NCBI GenBank assembly: GCA_033060915.1
Contig: CM065384.1
Coordinates: forward strand, 31,735,001-31,799,000
Source: Euryodendron excelsum
Lineage: Eukaryota > Streptophyta > Magnoliopsida > Ericales > Pentaphylacaceae
DNA: 64,000 nucleotides
Direction of reading: 5' to 3'
Below, one piece after another: positions 48,329-59,705 of this stretch. The position numbers and the translations under genes were made by a program. Each line of letters starts with the position of its first letter. The first letter of the stretch is position 1. The notes under the pieces were generated by a model. The model saw only the letters and a list, made by a program, of their open reading frames with translations, was not told where the DNA came from and did no database searches.

Positions 48329-48631
48329 ACCACCGAAGTGGTAGTTGAGTTGATTTTAACAGCTAAGCTTAAAATCTCATTCTTTTCTTAACGGTCACGT
48401 GTTCGAATCTAATTGTAATAGTAATTGTGTGAATCAGATGCTATTAAGAAGGGACAAAATGTTGTTTGCACTTTGAGGGACTGCAGTGACGGACTCATCC
48501 TTCCCGAATCAATAGTTATAGCTCAAACTGAACATTTTACAGAGGGTGGGAACTCCTATAATCACGCCCAATAAGGATTATGAGGCTAGTCGCCTATTCC
48601 CACCTTTTTACTTAGAAAAAAAATAAAAAAA
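48329..48631 (+). mobile_element. tRNA-derived SINE with target-site duplication
   Basis: The A-box-like ACCGAAGTGGTAGTTGAG is near the start, and the B box GTGTTCGAATCT lies about 70 bp on (48399-48410). An A-rich tail ends at 48631. The flanks GATGGAGGTAACATA (48314-48328) and GGTGGAGGAAACATA (48632-48646) match at 13 of 15 positions, a clear target duplication for a LINE-mobilised element. Length is about 303 bp. Confidence 0.75.
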
Positions 48632-48959
48632 GGTGGAGGAAACATAATTCTTGGATTTAGAAATTACTATTGGAATCTGAAGTATACTCAGTTATGGTAG
48701 ATTATATTTTTCTTTTTTCTCTCCATGGGAAGGAGCTACCTTTTACACTTCAATACGAGCCTCTTCCCCTCTGGCCCTCTTTTCTCCTCAATAGCATTGA
48801 CTCTGGATGCGAGTACACAACGTTTGTATACTCGCAGAGATAGAAGGATATAAGATTCGAAAGTGTCTGTACGTTGAATGCCTTTGGAAGAATTTATAAA
48901 GCATTTATGAAGTGTCTGTAAAGATCTACCCTCATCCAAGCTGTGACTTCCACTATTTC

Positions 48960-50370
48960 TAACTACAGAATGCAAACTAGTGCCTTTCATGTGGTGGTCC
49001 GTGATAAAATTGATAACTCAATAGAGATTTTCTCCGGAGTACTGATGAGAGTAAAGACATTCATTTGGTTAATTGGATCAAGGTTTGCTGGAATAAGAGG
49101 AATGGAGGGAATCAGAAAAGCTAAGACCAACAACCTTGTTATTCTGTCCAAGCTGGGACGGAATATTATCAAGAACAAAGATTCCCTTTAGGTGAAAGTC
49201 CTTAGTGATAAGTACCATTAAGTCCACTGACTTTAGGACTGGCCTAACAAGAGGAGAGCTTCTCATACTTGGAAGAGTATAATCAAGAGCAGAAATATCG
49301 TCTTATCTAATGCCAAATGGGTGATAGGTGATGGCACCAAAATATCATTTTGGCATGATTCGTGGTGTGACAAAGGCCCTTTAGCTGGGCTTGTCCAAGG
49401 GGATGGTTTGGATGATCACTCCAAAGTTGCCGACTTTATTGACCTTAATGACAACTGGGATTTGGATAGGATTGAGAATATATTGCCTCCTCATGTTAAA
49501 AACTCCATTTGCAAGACCCTTGTTCCTAGATATACCATCTATCCTAATAATATTATATGGAATAGCTCTAATAATGCCCTGCTTTCTACTAAATCCGCTT
49601 ATGATTTTATTAATGAAGACAATATACAGGGCAATAACATCAATTTGGAGTGGATCTGGAAGCTGAAAATCCCTCAGAAACTAAAGGGATTCTTATGGCT
49701 TGCAATCCAGGATAGGTTGCTAACCAATGAGCTCAGAAACACCAGAAATCTTGTGGAATCAGCAGGCTGTGAAAGATGTAACCATTACTTGGAGGATACC
49801 CTACACATCCCGAGGGGTTTGTCAATGTAGTAGAGCCATTTTGGCACTGCTTTCAACCTGAACTCAGCTCCAGATGGAAGATGGTCTGACTATCCAACAA
49901 TGGCTCATTAGCAACATTAAAGATAAAAATAAACTTGATTGGCTTGAGATTCCTTCGAAAATCCTGTTTATATCTGTCATTCGGCATATTTGGAAGGAAA
50001 GGAATTTCAAAGTTTTTAACAATCAGAGCCACTCTGAGCATGAGATTTCAAGGAATATTATTTGTTATGCTAAGGATATTGTAATGGCTTTTTCTATCCC
50101 TACTGAAATAGGATCTCTTACGGAGCCAAGACTTATTAAGTGGTCTTTTCCTACTGCAGAGCATCAAGGACAACAATTTTAAGATGTGATAGTTGAGTCT
50201 GACTCTACCAGTGCCCTCAACCTCTTGCAAGAGCAGTGCATTGATCAGCACCCCCTTAGAGAAGGTAACTTTTGTGCAGGTTTAGCCACACACTTAGAGA
50301 AGGCAACTTTTGTGCGGACTTCTTAGCAAACATGGGGGCCATGACGAATGAAGAGCTTATATTCTGAAGA
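48960..50370 (+). pseudogene. LINE-type retrotransposon 3' remnant
   Basis: The frame 49321-49830 reads as a reverse-transcriptase-associated zinc-binding region (VIGDGTKISFWHDSWCD, then IWKLKIPQKLKGFLWLA and ESAGCERCNHYLEDTLH). The stretch before it holds broken RT-downstream sequence (NKRNGG-like, then a LSKLGRNIIKNKDSL-like piece). An RNase H-like part follows (VESDSTSALNLL near 50189, NFCADFLANMG near 50310). The reverse transcriptase core is missing and several frameshifts and stops are present, so this is a 5'-truncated, dead copy. Confidence 0.75.
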
Positions 50371-50419
50371 GGCCCCCTGATGGTATTGGCCACCTCCTGC
50401 AGGCTGACTCAGCTGGAGT

Positions 50420-52184
50420 CATGTCCGTTGGACCTTGATTTGGTTTTTCTTTTTTCTCTTTTTTTTTTTCATCTTTGCCCTGTTGGTTTCTTGCTCTTGT
50501 TCTTGCTTTCTGTTTTCCTGTCCTGTTGTTCCTTTCTTATGCACCAAAAATAGAACAATAGGCACCCAGTAAAGTGACACTTGTGTTCATATTTAGCAGA
50601 CGCATTTTTTAGTTGGGCACTCAGTTTAGGTCCATGATCCGACCTGAAAACCAACACATATCAAAATATCATAAAGACTACTCGAACAGTCTTCTCTATT
50701 ACTATCTATCTGACCAAAGCAGTCATGCCAACAAGTACATGTCTAGCATGTTGCAGTACCACATGGATAATATTCCTAGTTTGGAATTCGAAGGTTGCCA
50801 GAAGATCTTGTTTTTTAGTATGTGCCAAATTTCATGGCTTTTATATTGTTTATAGGGAGTGAGGTTCATACATTATGAAGTGTCATTCATAAAATTAAAT
50901 TTATCCATATCAAACTGCAATTTAATGGAAAACAATAAAATAAGAGTTTTTTCATTTTTCGAGCAAGTTTGGAGCGGATTAGGCTCAACCATACCATGCC
51001 CTAACAGAAAATCTCACTCATACACATCCCAATACTTGACATGTTGAACTCACATACCCCATTCCCATTTACCCCAAACTAGCATCCTATCTCCCCAGCT
51101 AAACTACCTGGGTTTGGGTTAAGCGAGTTGAACAAGCATAAAACTCCCAAAATAATAATAATTTTCTCCAAAATAAAAAAACAATGTACACTATAAAACA
51201 TAAACACAATATAAAATTAAGAAACAAACAAACAAACTAAATCATAAAGATAAAAAAAATATATATATATCAAATCATTAGCCTTTACTTATATATATAT
51301 ATATATATCAATTTTTTGTGTTATTAAAATATAATCATAGTATTTAATGTATTTCACTATATAATTAGGATTAGGTTGCCTAAATTTCACACTGCGTCTA
51401 ACCTATTTATTTTTTCCTAAGCCCATTCTATTGGGTAGGGGCGGGGTAGGCGGCCCGGGCATTCTAAGTTAAATTCTCATTCCTATTTCTGCATTACATA
51501 GTGGATATCATATTAATTAGCTGCTTTTCTCAGTTGTGTTGATACCATAACAAATTTGAATTCTCATGACACGCTACGTCATTGCCACCTGTCGTTACGT
51601 CACCATTATCTCGACGGCTTGGGCCCACGTATCATACTCGTCAAGTGACATAGGCAGCAGCTGCCATTTCAGACTTTTAAAGACTTCAAAGTTGTGAGAG
51701 AAGAGGTTCTTAGAAACTACAGCTCAAGTGCAATGTATAGATTGACTAGAAATAAAAATCAAAACATAACCAGCCTGAATAGGTGAACTGTATTTGCAGG
51801 ACCTGAAATGAAAATTCCAAGAGCTAAGAGCCTGATTAGTCATTAGAAAGAATATACTTCAGTGGCCGGCTGTAGCAAATTTTCCCTTTGGAATTGGCTT
51901 GAATCAACGCTTGGCTTCTTTTTTTTTCTTTTTGTTTAAACTACAGAGAGTCCAAACCTTTAACTGACTAATCCTTCGAACTCGTGCACTATCACAATTC
52001 ACACTAAACATATAGGATTCGTGTATTGTTTATGTTAAAATATATAGTTTCTTCATGTGTTTAGTTTCTTATTTTGTATTCCTTGTTCAACATTTCGCTT
52101 AGGCTTACGTGTAAAATGTATCTCTCAATGTAATCACATCAAATAACTTCACAATGCATTATAACATAGAAATTATGTTCTCAT
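50420..52184. other. Intergenic, no gene recognised
   Basis: Contains TA-repeat runs near 51255-51310 and two ACGT-core motifs near 51575-51602. No family-matching open frame or clear repeat unit. Confidence 0.5.
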
Positions 52185-52335
52185 TAGGATTTTTCTCTCT
52201 CCCCTAGCCCCGCCTTGCCCCCCGCGGCTGACTGGTCCCCTCAATGACTGGCCATGAGGAGGTGAGGAAGAATCGAACTTGAGATATCTTATTCAACATG
52301 TGAACCAATCAACTACTGGGCCACCCTTCAAGTCT
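52185..52335 (-). mobile_element. tRNA-derived SINE
   Basis: On the minus strand GTGGCCCAGTAGTTGATTGG is a good A box. AAGTTCGATTC, about 30 bp on, is a good B box. The following part is GC-rich, as in many plant SINEs. The 3' limit near 52185 is approximate and no target duplication was established. Confidence 0.6.
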
Positions 52336-52954
52336 TATATTACTGATTCACCATTTCTCTTACATTACAAGGATATAATTTTTTTAAGCCCATAAAGAAT
52401 CAGTTCAAGGAAGTCACTGCCTCTGTTCTAGCTTTTGAAGTAACTACACCATACCAGAACAAAAGAAGAATATAACATATATATCACCTTACCAAGGAGA
52501 AATTGTAGCACCCATTGTAAGAAGTCAATTTCAGCAAATGAATCCAAGAGGTTATACTTCATTTTTCATCCTCATCCACTAGTAAAATGTATGTAATGCC
52601 AAGAAAGTTCACCACAAGAAGTTGGGATTGCCATCTACAGGAGGATGGCTTAACTTTAGTGTTTCTGGCTTCAGATGGTTCAAATTCAATATAAAAATCT
52701 GATATAGAATATCGGATATATCATGTGCTGATTCGATTTTAATTGTAACTATATTGTTTATAAGTTGATTTTATAGTTTCACACCAAAATTTTATGATCA
52801 AAATTGGGTAAATTCTTCTTCACAAAAATGAATGATGAATGTCAGTCTCTCTACAAGAAGAATACAAGGACACCTTTATATACTAGAACTATATGTGTAT
52901 GCGAACTGTATCAGCCGGTATAGAACTATATAAACGCCTTAATTGAATTCTTCA

Positions 52955-55900
52955 TTACAATGAGGGAGGAGAGGAGCCATAGCTGATATGCCCCCGACTG
53001 CTCGAAATCTTAACCAACATGGCTAGGACCTCCTTCATGTTTGGCCTAGCCTGTGGCACCTCGGCCGTGCACCTTATCCCAACCTTTAGCAACTCACACA
53101 CCTCCTCGGCCCCTTCTGCAAGCCCGGACCCCAAAAGTGCCACCGGTATCATGGCTCGGCTGAGACCCTGCCGCCCAATTTTCATGACCCTTCTGCCCCA
53201 TTCAACTAGACACTCTTCCCCTCCATCCACAGCGCGCCTCCCAGTTGCTAGCTCCATTGCTAGCACCCCGAAGCTGTAAACATCGCCTTTTGTAGTGGCT
53301 TGCCATGTTTGCCCATATTCCGGGGCAACATAGCCAATCGTCCCAGCCACCATTGTGCTCACATGGCTACCTCCAGCATCGACAACCCTAGCCAGGCCAA
53401 AATCTGTGACACGGGCCTTCCCGTTTTTGTCGAGCAAGACATTGCTGGCCTTGACATCTCTATGAACAATAGCGGGGTAACACTCGTGGTGTAGGAAGAC
53501 TAAGGCACGTGCCACGTCAATTGCAATATCGATTCTCCTCCTCCATGTCAGCCGCGTTCGGTCTGAAACAAGATCCTCCAAGCTCCCGCCTTGCATGTAC
53601 TCGTAAACAAGTAATTTCTCCGACCCATCAAGGCACCACCCGTAGAGTGTCACGAGGTTCGGGTGAGGCCAGCCGAAGCCATTTCCGGTAAGAACCTCCA
53701 TTTCAGCTCGGAACTCCTTTTCGCCCTCGGTGCCCTCTCTTAGCAGCTTCTTCACTGCTACTTCTCTCCCGTCAGGCAGCACTCCTCTGTACACGGTTCC
53801 AAATCCTCCCCTCCCGAGAATTCTGTCATCGGAAAAGTTCCCGGTGGCCTTCAAAATGTCGGCATGGGTGAATGCTGTCTTGTCCAAACGGATGACCTTA
53901 ACCGTGTCGGATAACCATGGCGAAGAAGCTCCTGAACACGACCCTAATTCATCTTGGCCCTTTGCTTCCTCCAGGAGATATCCAGGCCTATCTACCGGGC
54001 TTTTTACAATCAGGCAAACTACAAGTGTCATGATTCCACACACTAAGAAGGCCATTACCAAGGCGAAGAACACCAAAAAAGCGCCCAATTTTGTAGGCTT
54101 TCTCGGCTTCCCGCCATTGATTGAAGTCGAATTATCTGTGGAGTTGTTTATGAAAGGTGGAAGGTGTAAAAATGGGTCTCCGAGGAAAGACTCTTTCTCA
54201 AATGTCGCCAATTGTCCGGTGGTCGGGATTACTCCGGTGATGTACGGATTGTAGGAGATGTTGAACTTGCTCAGTTCAGTCAAATTGTTCAAGCTTGTTG
54301 GGAAGGCACCGGAGAAATTGTTATAGGACAAATCAAGGTTCATTAAGCACTTGATATCCCCAATTTCCGTTGGAATTTCGCCGGAAAACTTGTTCACTGA
54401 GATGTTGAGAACTACTAGTGGCATTTGCCCAATCTCCGGCGGTAGCACCCCATAAAATTCATTGATCCCCAGATGTAACATACTAAAGTTTTGCATCTTA
54501 CCAATCTCGGAAGGGACCTCGCCGGACAATTGATTGCCGCAGAGCTGAACATAACCGGAGATCTGAAATGTCCGCAAGCCACCGACACACACCGGAAATA
54601 TGCCATACCCTTTAAGCAGCCTATCCCACAGGCTTCTGCAATTCTTCCTTGTAAGAAGTGTGTAGACAAAACTGAATGGAGGGTAGTCTGCCGGAATCCA
54701 CCTCCTCATGGCCAGGCACTCACCGGAACCGGCAGTGACCCGATCGTTCTGCCGGTTTTGCTGGAAGGTTGGGGTTGCATTAAGGCCAATTTTTGTCAAC
54801 TCCGGTGGGATTGGCCCGGAAAGTTGATTGTTTGCTAGGTTTAACCATAACAAGCTCTTACAATTCCCCAGCTCGGGTGGGATTTGGCCGGTGAGCAAAT
54901 TGTTAGCCAGCATCAACCAAAGGAGTGAGCTCAACTTTCCCAAACTCGGTGGAATTGAACCGTTTAGCCGGTTGAAGGACAGATCAAGAGCTTGAAGGCC
55001 CGGCATATTTCCATACTGTGGAGGAATGTTTCCGGTGAATTGATTGTAGGCAAGAATCAAGAACTGCAAGCTCCCCATTTGAGAGATTTCAACTGGTAAT
55101 GGACCCGAAAAGTTGTTCAAGCTCAGGTCTAATCTTGAAATGTTCGGTAATTTGAGAATTCCAGATGAATATATCCCACCAGTATATGAATTTGTGTGTA
55201 ATACAAGAAACTTGACCTGCGTGAATTTACCGAAAATTTCTTGTATATCACCTCCAAAATTGTTCTTGCTCAAATCCAAGAAGACCAGGTTTCTCAACCC
55301 AAGCAAGGAATCTGGAATATTTCTGTAGAAACTGTTGTTTCCCAAATAAAGTTCTTGCAGACTCGAAATATATCCAATCTCTGCAGGAATTTGCCCGGAG
55401 AAATCGTTTCCCCAGAGATTCAAAATCACCAAACCTTTACAATTTGAAATTTCTGTCGGAACCGCTCCGGTGAAAGCATTTTCCGACAGGTCTAGAACTT
55501 GCAGACTACAATTTCCCGAGAACATTGCTGGTGAAACCCCTCCGCCCAATAGGTTTTCCGATACTGAGAATTCTTGGAGCCTAGCGAACCCCGGCCATAT
55601 ATCGCCGGTGAAATTGTTGGCGCTCAGGTCAAGGAACTGCAAATTCCGGCAGGCGTCGAAGGCATTGACGATTGTGCCGGTGAAATTGTTGGTTGTCAAA
55701 TTGGCTACGACCAAACTGTTACAGATTGCCGGGAAACTAAACTGAATTCCGCCGAATATTCGGTTGGTGGAGAGGTCAAGAACCTCCAAGCTGTTGAGTC
55801 CGGTCAAGTTAAGCTCGCCGTTGATGATGTTGTGAGACAGGTTCAGCACTTTGAGGCTCTGGCACCGGCCTAAGTCTGCCGGAAATCCGCCGCCGAGGGT

Positions 55901-56491
55901 GTTTAGGGAGAGGTCGAGGTGGGTGAGGGCAGTTAAGGCCGAGAAGTTGTAGAATATGTGGCCGCTGATTTCGCTGCCGGAGAGGTCGATGCCGGTGACG
56001 CGGCCGCCGTCACAGGAAATTCCCGGCCACGAGCAGGGGGAGGAATTCTGCTGCTGCTGGTTCCAGTCAGAGTATCTCCCTTGATTCACGCGATTTTCAT
56101 CTTCGAGGTAGTTTTTCAATTTCAGCAGAACCTCTCTGTCAGACTCTATTGAATCTCCAACAACAATAGTACCTATAATTTAACGTTATCAGAATCAAGT
56201 CAAACCAACAAAATCATCCTTGAAGAACTAAAAACTGATTGCTTTAACATATGAACACACAATTGTATAAATACATATATATATATATACACCAAGTAAA
56301 TACAGCAAAACCAGAGTACAGTTAGATTTCCATGGAAGGTTTTAGAAGAAAGCTCGATCACACAACCCAAATGGATAGAAATCAACAATCAAAAGAGGAG
56401 GGAGAACTGAATTAGCACCCGTAATCGAGATTAAGAAAAAGATTAATGCGACTTGACAAGCATCAACTTTATCGTTTGACATCATCAGCAT
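52955..56491 (-). CDS. LRR receptor-like kinase, At1g74360 (NILR1)-like
   Basis: Exon 1 56419-56491 and exon 2 52955-56172 join in phase 1 to 1096 aa. The first in-frame ATG after a stop is 56491; exon 1 encodes the hydrophobic signal segment ALIFFLISITG. Then come the paired-Cys cap (CSWPGISC), a long LRR array, an island domain with ECLAMRRWIPADYPPFSF, a short further LRR block, a transmembrane helix (about 720-748) and a cytoplasmic kinase. Kinase marks: GRGGFG glycine loop (811-816), Lys832, HRD at 928-930 (an RD kinase), DFG at 948-950, APE. It matches At1g74360 along its whole length as I know the family. NILR1 in Arabidopsis is linked to sensing nematode signals; whether this copy does so is inference. 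Minus-strand GAA repeats lie in the leader (56504-56523). Confidence 0.93.
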
Positions 56492-57368
56492 AACTTAATC
56501 TGATCTTCTTCTTCTTCTTCTTCCGCTTCTCTAATTCAGAGTTCTAGGCATGTTCTTGGATTTCATGGGGGTGAGATTAACTGGGAAAAGGATTAAAGTA
56601 TACATATACGTGCTTGTGTGTCTGTATATATGTGGAAAATGAATGTATGATCGATGATGATTGAATTTAGAGCGCCTGCAGATAGACCAAACCAAACTTG
56701 GAAGAAATGCACGTACGCCAAAATATTTTATTATATTGCTTTCTCACATCTATATATATATATGTGTGTGTGTATGTATCTATATATCAAGGTTTTGATT
56801 ATTTTATTGGATGGGGGGTTGTTTAGAGTTGTAGTCTTTGTTGTTACACTGTTGTTCTATGGTGGGAAGAACACAGGAGGGATTAGAACGCAGAAACTCA
56901 AAAATTGTGGGTTGCAAGCTGCAAAAAGAGCCGCCCATGTTGACTGGTTTTTGCTTGCTTTCTTGCACACAATGGGCTCTGAGTGAGGATTGAATTACAG
57001 AGTCAGAGAGCGTATGTCATAGTTTATGCTTTCACTTCACGTCTATTTGTTGTTATATATCTCTTGTTCTAGAACCCAAATCACTAATTTTCCATTTTTT
57101 TCTAATATTTTTTATTCAATTTCCTTGCCTAATTTATGCATGTTATTAATTTTTTAACCTAGTTATATTTTCATAGATAAAAATAAAATTATATAACCAG
57201 TGAAAGAGAACAAAAGAAAAAAAGTTACTCATGAAATTTTTTTTTAAGAAAAATATGTTAAATCCAATATTCTTTCTGGTCCATTTAACTGTATTCGGGC
57301 CATCTATGTGATGAATGAAATATAGGATTACACAGAAATCATACTTTACAGCAATTGTTTGTCAACTG
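56492..57368 (-). promoter_or_regulatory. Putative promoter region of the receptor kinase
   Basis: This stretch, between the ATG and the solo LTR, holds a TATA-like CATATATAC near 56622-56631 about 130 bp upstream. On the plus strand GTTGACTGG (near 56940) and GTCAACTG (near 57361) contain W-box cores (TTGAC/GTCAA) that bind WRKY factors in many defence genes. It has no other recognisable gene. The assignment is positional. Confidence 0.4.
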
Positions 57369-58062
57369 TGTTGGAAAACCAGAATTAAAAGGCACGAAAT
57401 CTCAAATCATAAATATGAAAAGATTCGCATATAAATATTTTAGTAATACATAATTGATCAAAAATAAGAAAACGCAAACCAGCCGGGGCTCGTATTCCAC
57501 ACGATATCTTTAAACCGAATTAGCCCCTCACCGTCGATGCTTGAGTTATTGAGCTTTCAATTCCCAAAATACATCGGCTTCTCGGTGTTGGAGGCAGCAC
57601 AGCCTCGTTCACCCGGCGAACTCGACTGTGTTGTACACTCTCTCTACAAATGATTCAAAAACAAAGACAAAAACGATTCGGAGACAAGGATGAAGTAGAT
57701 AAGATGCTTGAGATAGATTGCTCTACACCAAGAAGAATGGCCCTTATATAGATGACATGGATACACATGAAAAGCCACCAACATTCATAGGGTATTATAG
57801 AATTGAATATGCAAGTTACATTCTTTTATCTTCTAGCACATGATGAAATCCAAAAGTCACACTCTTTCATCTTCTAGCACGTGGTGAAACTTCAAAAGTC
57901 ACACTCTTTCATCTTCTAGCACGTGGTGAAACTCCAAAAGTCACACTCTTTCATCTTCTAGCACATGGTAAAACTCTACAAGCTATTTTCATTCACACAT
58001 GGTGGAATTCCAAAGGCCAATTGCATTCACACATGACCATTTGCATTCACTCATTTCCAACA
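57369..58062 (+). mobile_element. Solo LTR, 694 bp, with 5-bp target duplication
   Basis: It starts TGTTGGAAAACC and ends TTTCCAACA, with an inverted terminal match TGTTGGAAA/TTTCCAACA. It is flanked by AACTG on both sides (57364-57368 and 58063-58067). A TATA-like CTTATATAGATG near 57750 sets the likely plus orientation. A tandem repeat sits in the 3' half. No interior remains. Confidence 0.9.
57823..57985. repeat. Tandem repeat, 41-42-bp unit, four copies, in solo LTR
   Basis: TCTAGCAC recurs at 57832, 57873, 57915 and 57957, each followed by GTGGTGAAACT-like and AAGTCACACTCTTTCATCT sequence. The second and third copies include CACGTG, the G-box core (57878-57883 and 57920-57925). The first and last copies have CACATG. 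Confidence 0.9.
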
Positions 58063-58259
58063 AACTGGTTGAAAGGATACAAATAATTCATAACTTTTGT
58101 GATTCTTTTGAAGATGGCATTGACCAAGAGGCTGTTAAACGAACCACTCAAGCTCGACTCATGTTTTGTTTGTTAAAAAGTCGTTCAAGGATAGCTTATC
58201 TTGTAAACAGTCCAAGTTTTTTAAATTTGTTAATTTTTTAAACTCGACTAAATAAATTT

Positions 58260-58404
58260 AGGGTCCGTTTAATACAACTTTTAGTCAAGTTTTTTTTGGG
58301 TTAATTTTTTTAGCTTTTTGTTTTTTTTTTTCCTTATCCTAGCTTATAAAAGCAAAAAAGTCAACTTGAAAAAAGCTCAAAATAAGCTTCACCAGATGGA
58401 CCCT
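58260..58404. mobile_element. Short terminal-inverted-repeat element (MITE)
   Basis: It starts AGGGTCCGTTTAAT and ends CACCAGATGGACCCT. The ends are inverted repeats of the widespread plant AGGGTCCGTTT type. It lies within decayed repeat sequence (58127-58600) that also resembles the next family. No target duplication was identified. Confidence 0.65.
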
Positions 58405-58810
58405 TGTATGCAAAAATACTTAATTACTCTGCCTATGATTGTTGGCACCTGTTTGGAGCTTGTGATCAGCTCAATTAAATCTTGCTTAAGATTGGCTTGA
58501 AAAAAATAAAAATAAAAAAACTAGGTTAGAACACATTTTAAAGCTTGATAAGTTTTTCTAGCTAAACTTGAACAACCAACCTCTTAACTCAGCACGTTCA
58601 CCATCTTAAATAAAAAATTTTGTATAGTTTAATAATTTCCAGTATCGTCGAAATCATTCGCAACTTAGCACTCCATTTGTTTTACTTGGTTTTACTTTTA
58701 GATACTCTAGGTTACAATGTAATGCTACATAATTCATGTCATCACCACCATGTGTGTTCTAGTGACATTCAGTTAACGAGTGACATTTAGTTAATGATTT
58801 AGGTACCAGG

Positions 58811-59134
58811 TAGTGTTGTAAACAAGCCGACCCAGAGTAGTTGATTATTAAAACTTAGTTTGATAATTTTAGCGAGTTTCAAAATGTGTTTAAGTTTGAC
58901 TTGTCTAATTTTCGAGCTGAGCTCAAACAAGATTTAAACGAGCCAAACTCAAGTAGTTTAATTTTTTGAGTGCATATAATCTTATTGAATCGAGTTCGAG
59001 CCAAGATCAAAAAAATTTAAGCCTTAAAATGTGTTAAAACTTGATTTGTTTATACAATAAGTTGATCTTTGACAAATTTTTAATGAGTCCAATACGTGCC
59101 GAGCTTGAGTATCTTGGTTCGTTTTACAGCCCTA
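58811..59134. mobile_element. hAT-type MITE, about 324 bp
   Basis: It begins TAGTGTTGTAAACAAGCCGA and ends GGTTCGTTTTACAGCCCTA. These ends fit the common plant hAT MITE type TAGGGCTGTAAACGAGCC, and the interior is rich in CGAGTTCGAGCC-like strings. An expected 8-bp duplication is not evident. Confidence 0.65.
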
Positions 59135-59321
59135 CCTGTTGGTTGAGGTTTAGAGTTCAAGTACCATATAGTTAGGGTGATTCACATATTTAGAGTCCAG
59201 ACTTCCAATCTCAGAATATAAGTAGGTAAATTGGCTGTACAATTTCATTTTTCGAGTGAAATTTAAGTAACATTAACCATGAACCCAATTTTGGTCATTC
59301 AAAAACCTAAGAAAACAGAGA

Positions 59322-59525
59322 TTGGTTTAATGGTAAGAACTCATATTGTATATTTCAATGCTTAAGTTCGAGTCTTTATAGCTGTTTGGTAAGGTTAAAG
59401 TGCTATACTTAATCTTCAAAATTAGTAGAGTATAAGTTTCAGTCCTAAGTAGTTGCGGTAGAGTCTATTACAAATATCGGTATAATACTGAGAGACAATG
59501 CTCCATTATTTTACCAAAAAAGAGG
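59322..59525 (+). mobile_element. tRNA-derived SINE
   Basis: TTGGTTTAATGGTAAGA is a clear A box. AAGTTCGAGTCT, about 35 bp on, is a clear B box. The element runs to an ATTATTTTACCAAAAAAG end. No confident target duplication. Confidence 0.6.
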
Positions 59526-59705
59526 AGATCAAGAAAAAGCACTCAAAAAAGAAGAATAAGCATTGGATTGACTTTAATAAATAAAATAAATTATACATAG
59601 ATCAGATCAAGCATAGTATCAGATTTTTATTTTCATGTTTGTGAAGCTCGTTCATGCATATCATTGTACAAGGAACTATGCTCTGTTCAACTACAAGTAA
59701 CTAGA

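Noticed and set aside
53730..54254. 174-codon frame on the plus strand inside the receptor kinase
   Set aside because: It is antisense to the kinase and transmembrane region and has no independent family likeness.
57823..57985. CRISPR-like regular repeats
   Set aside because: Repeats are directly adjacent without unique spacers, lie in an LTR, and the genome is a plant's.
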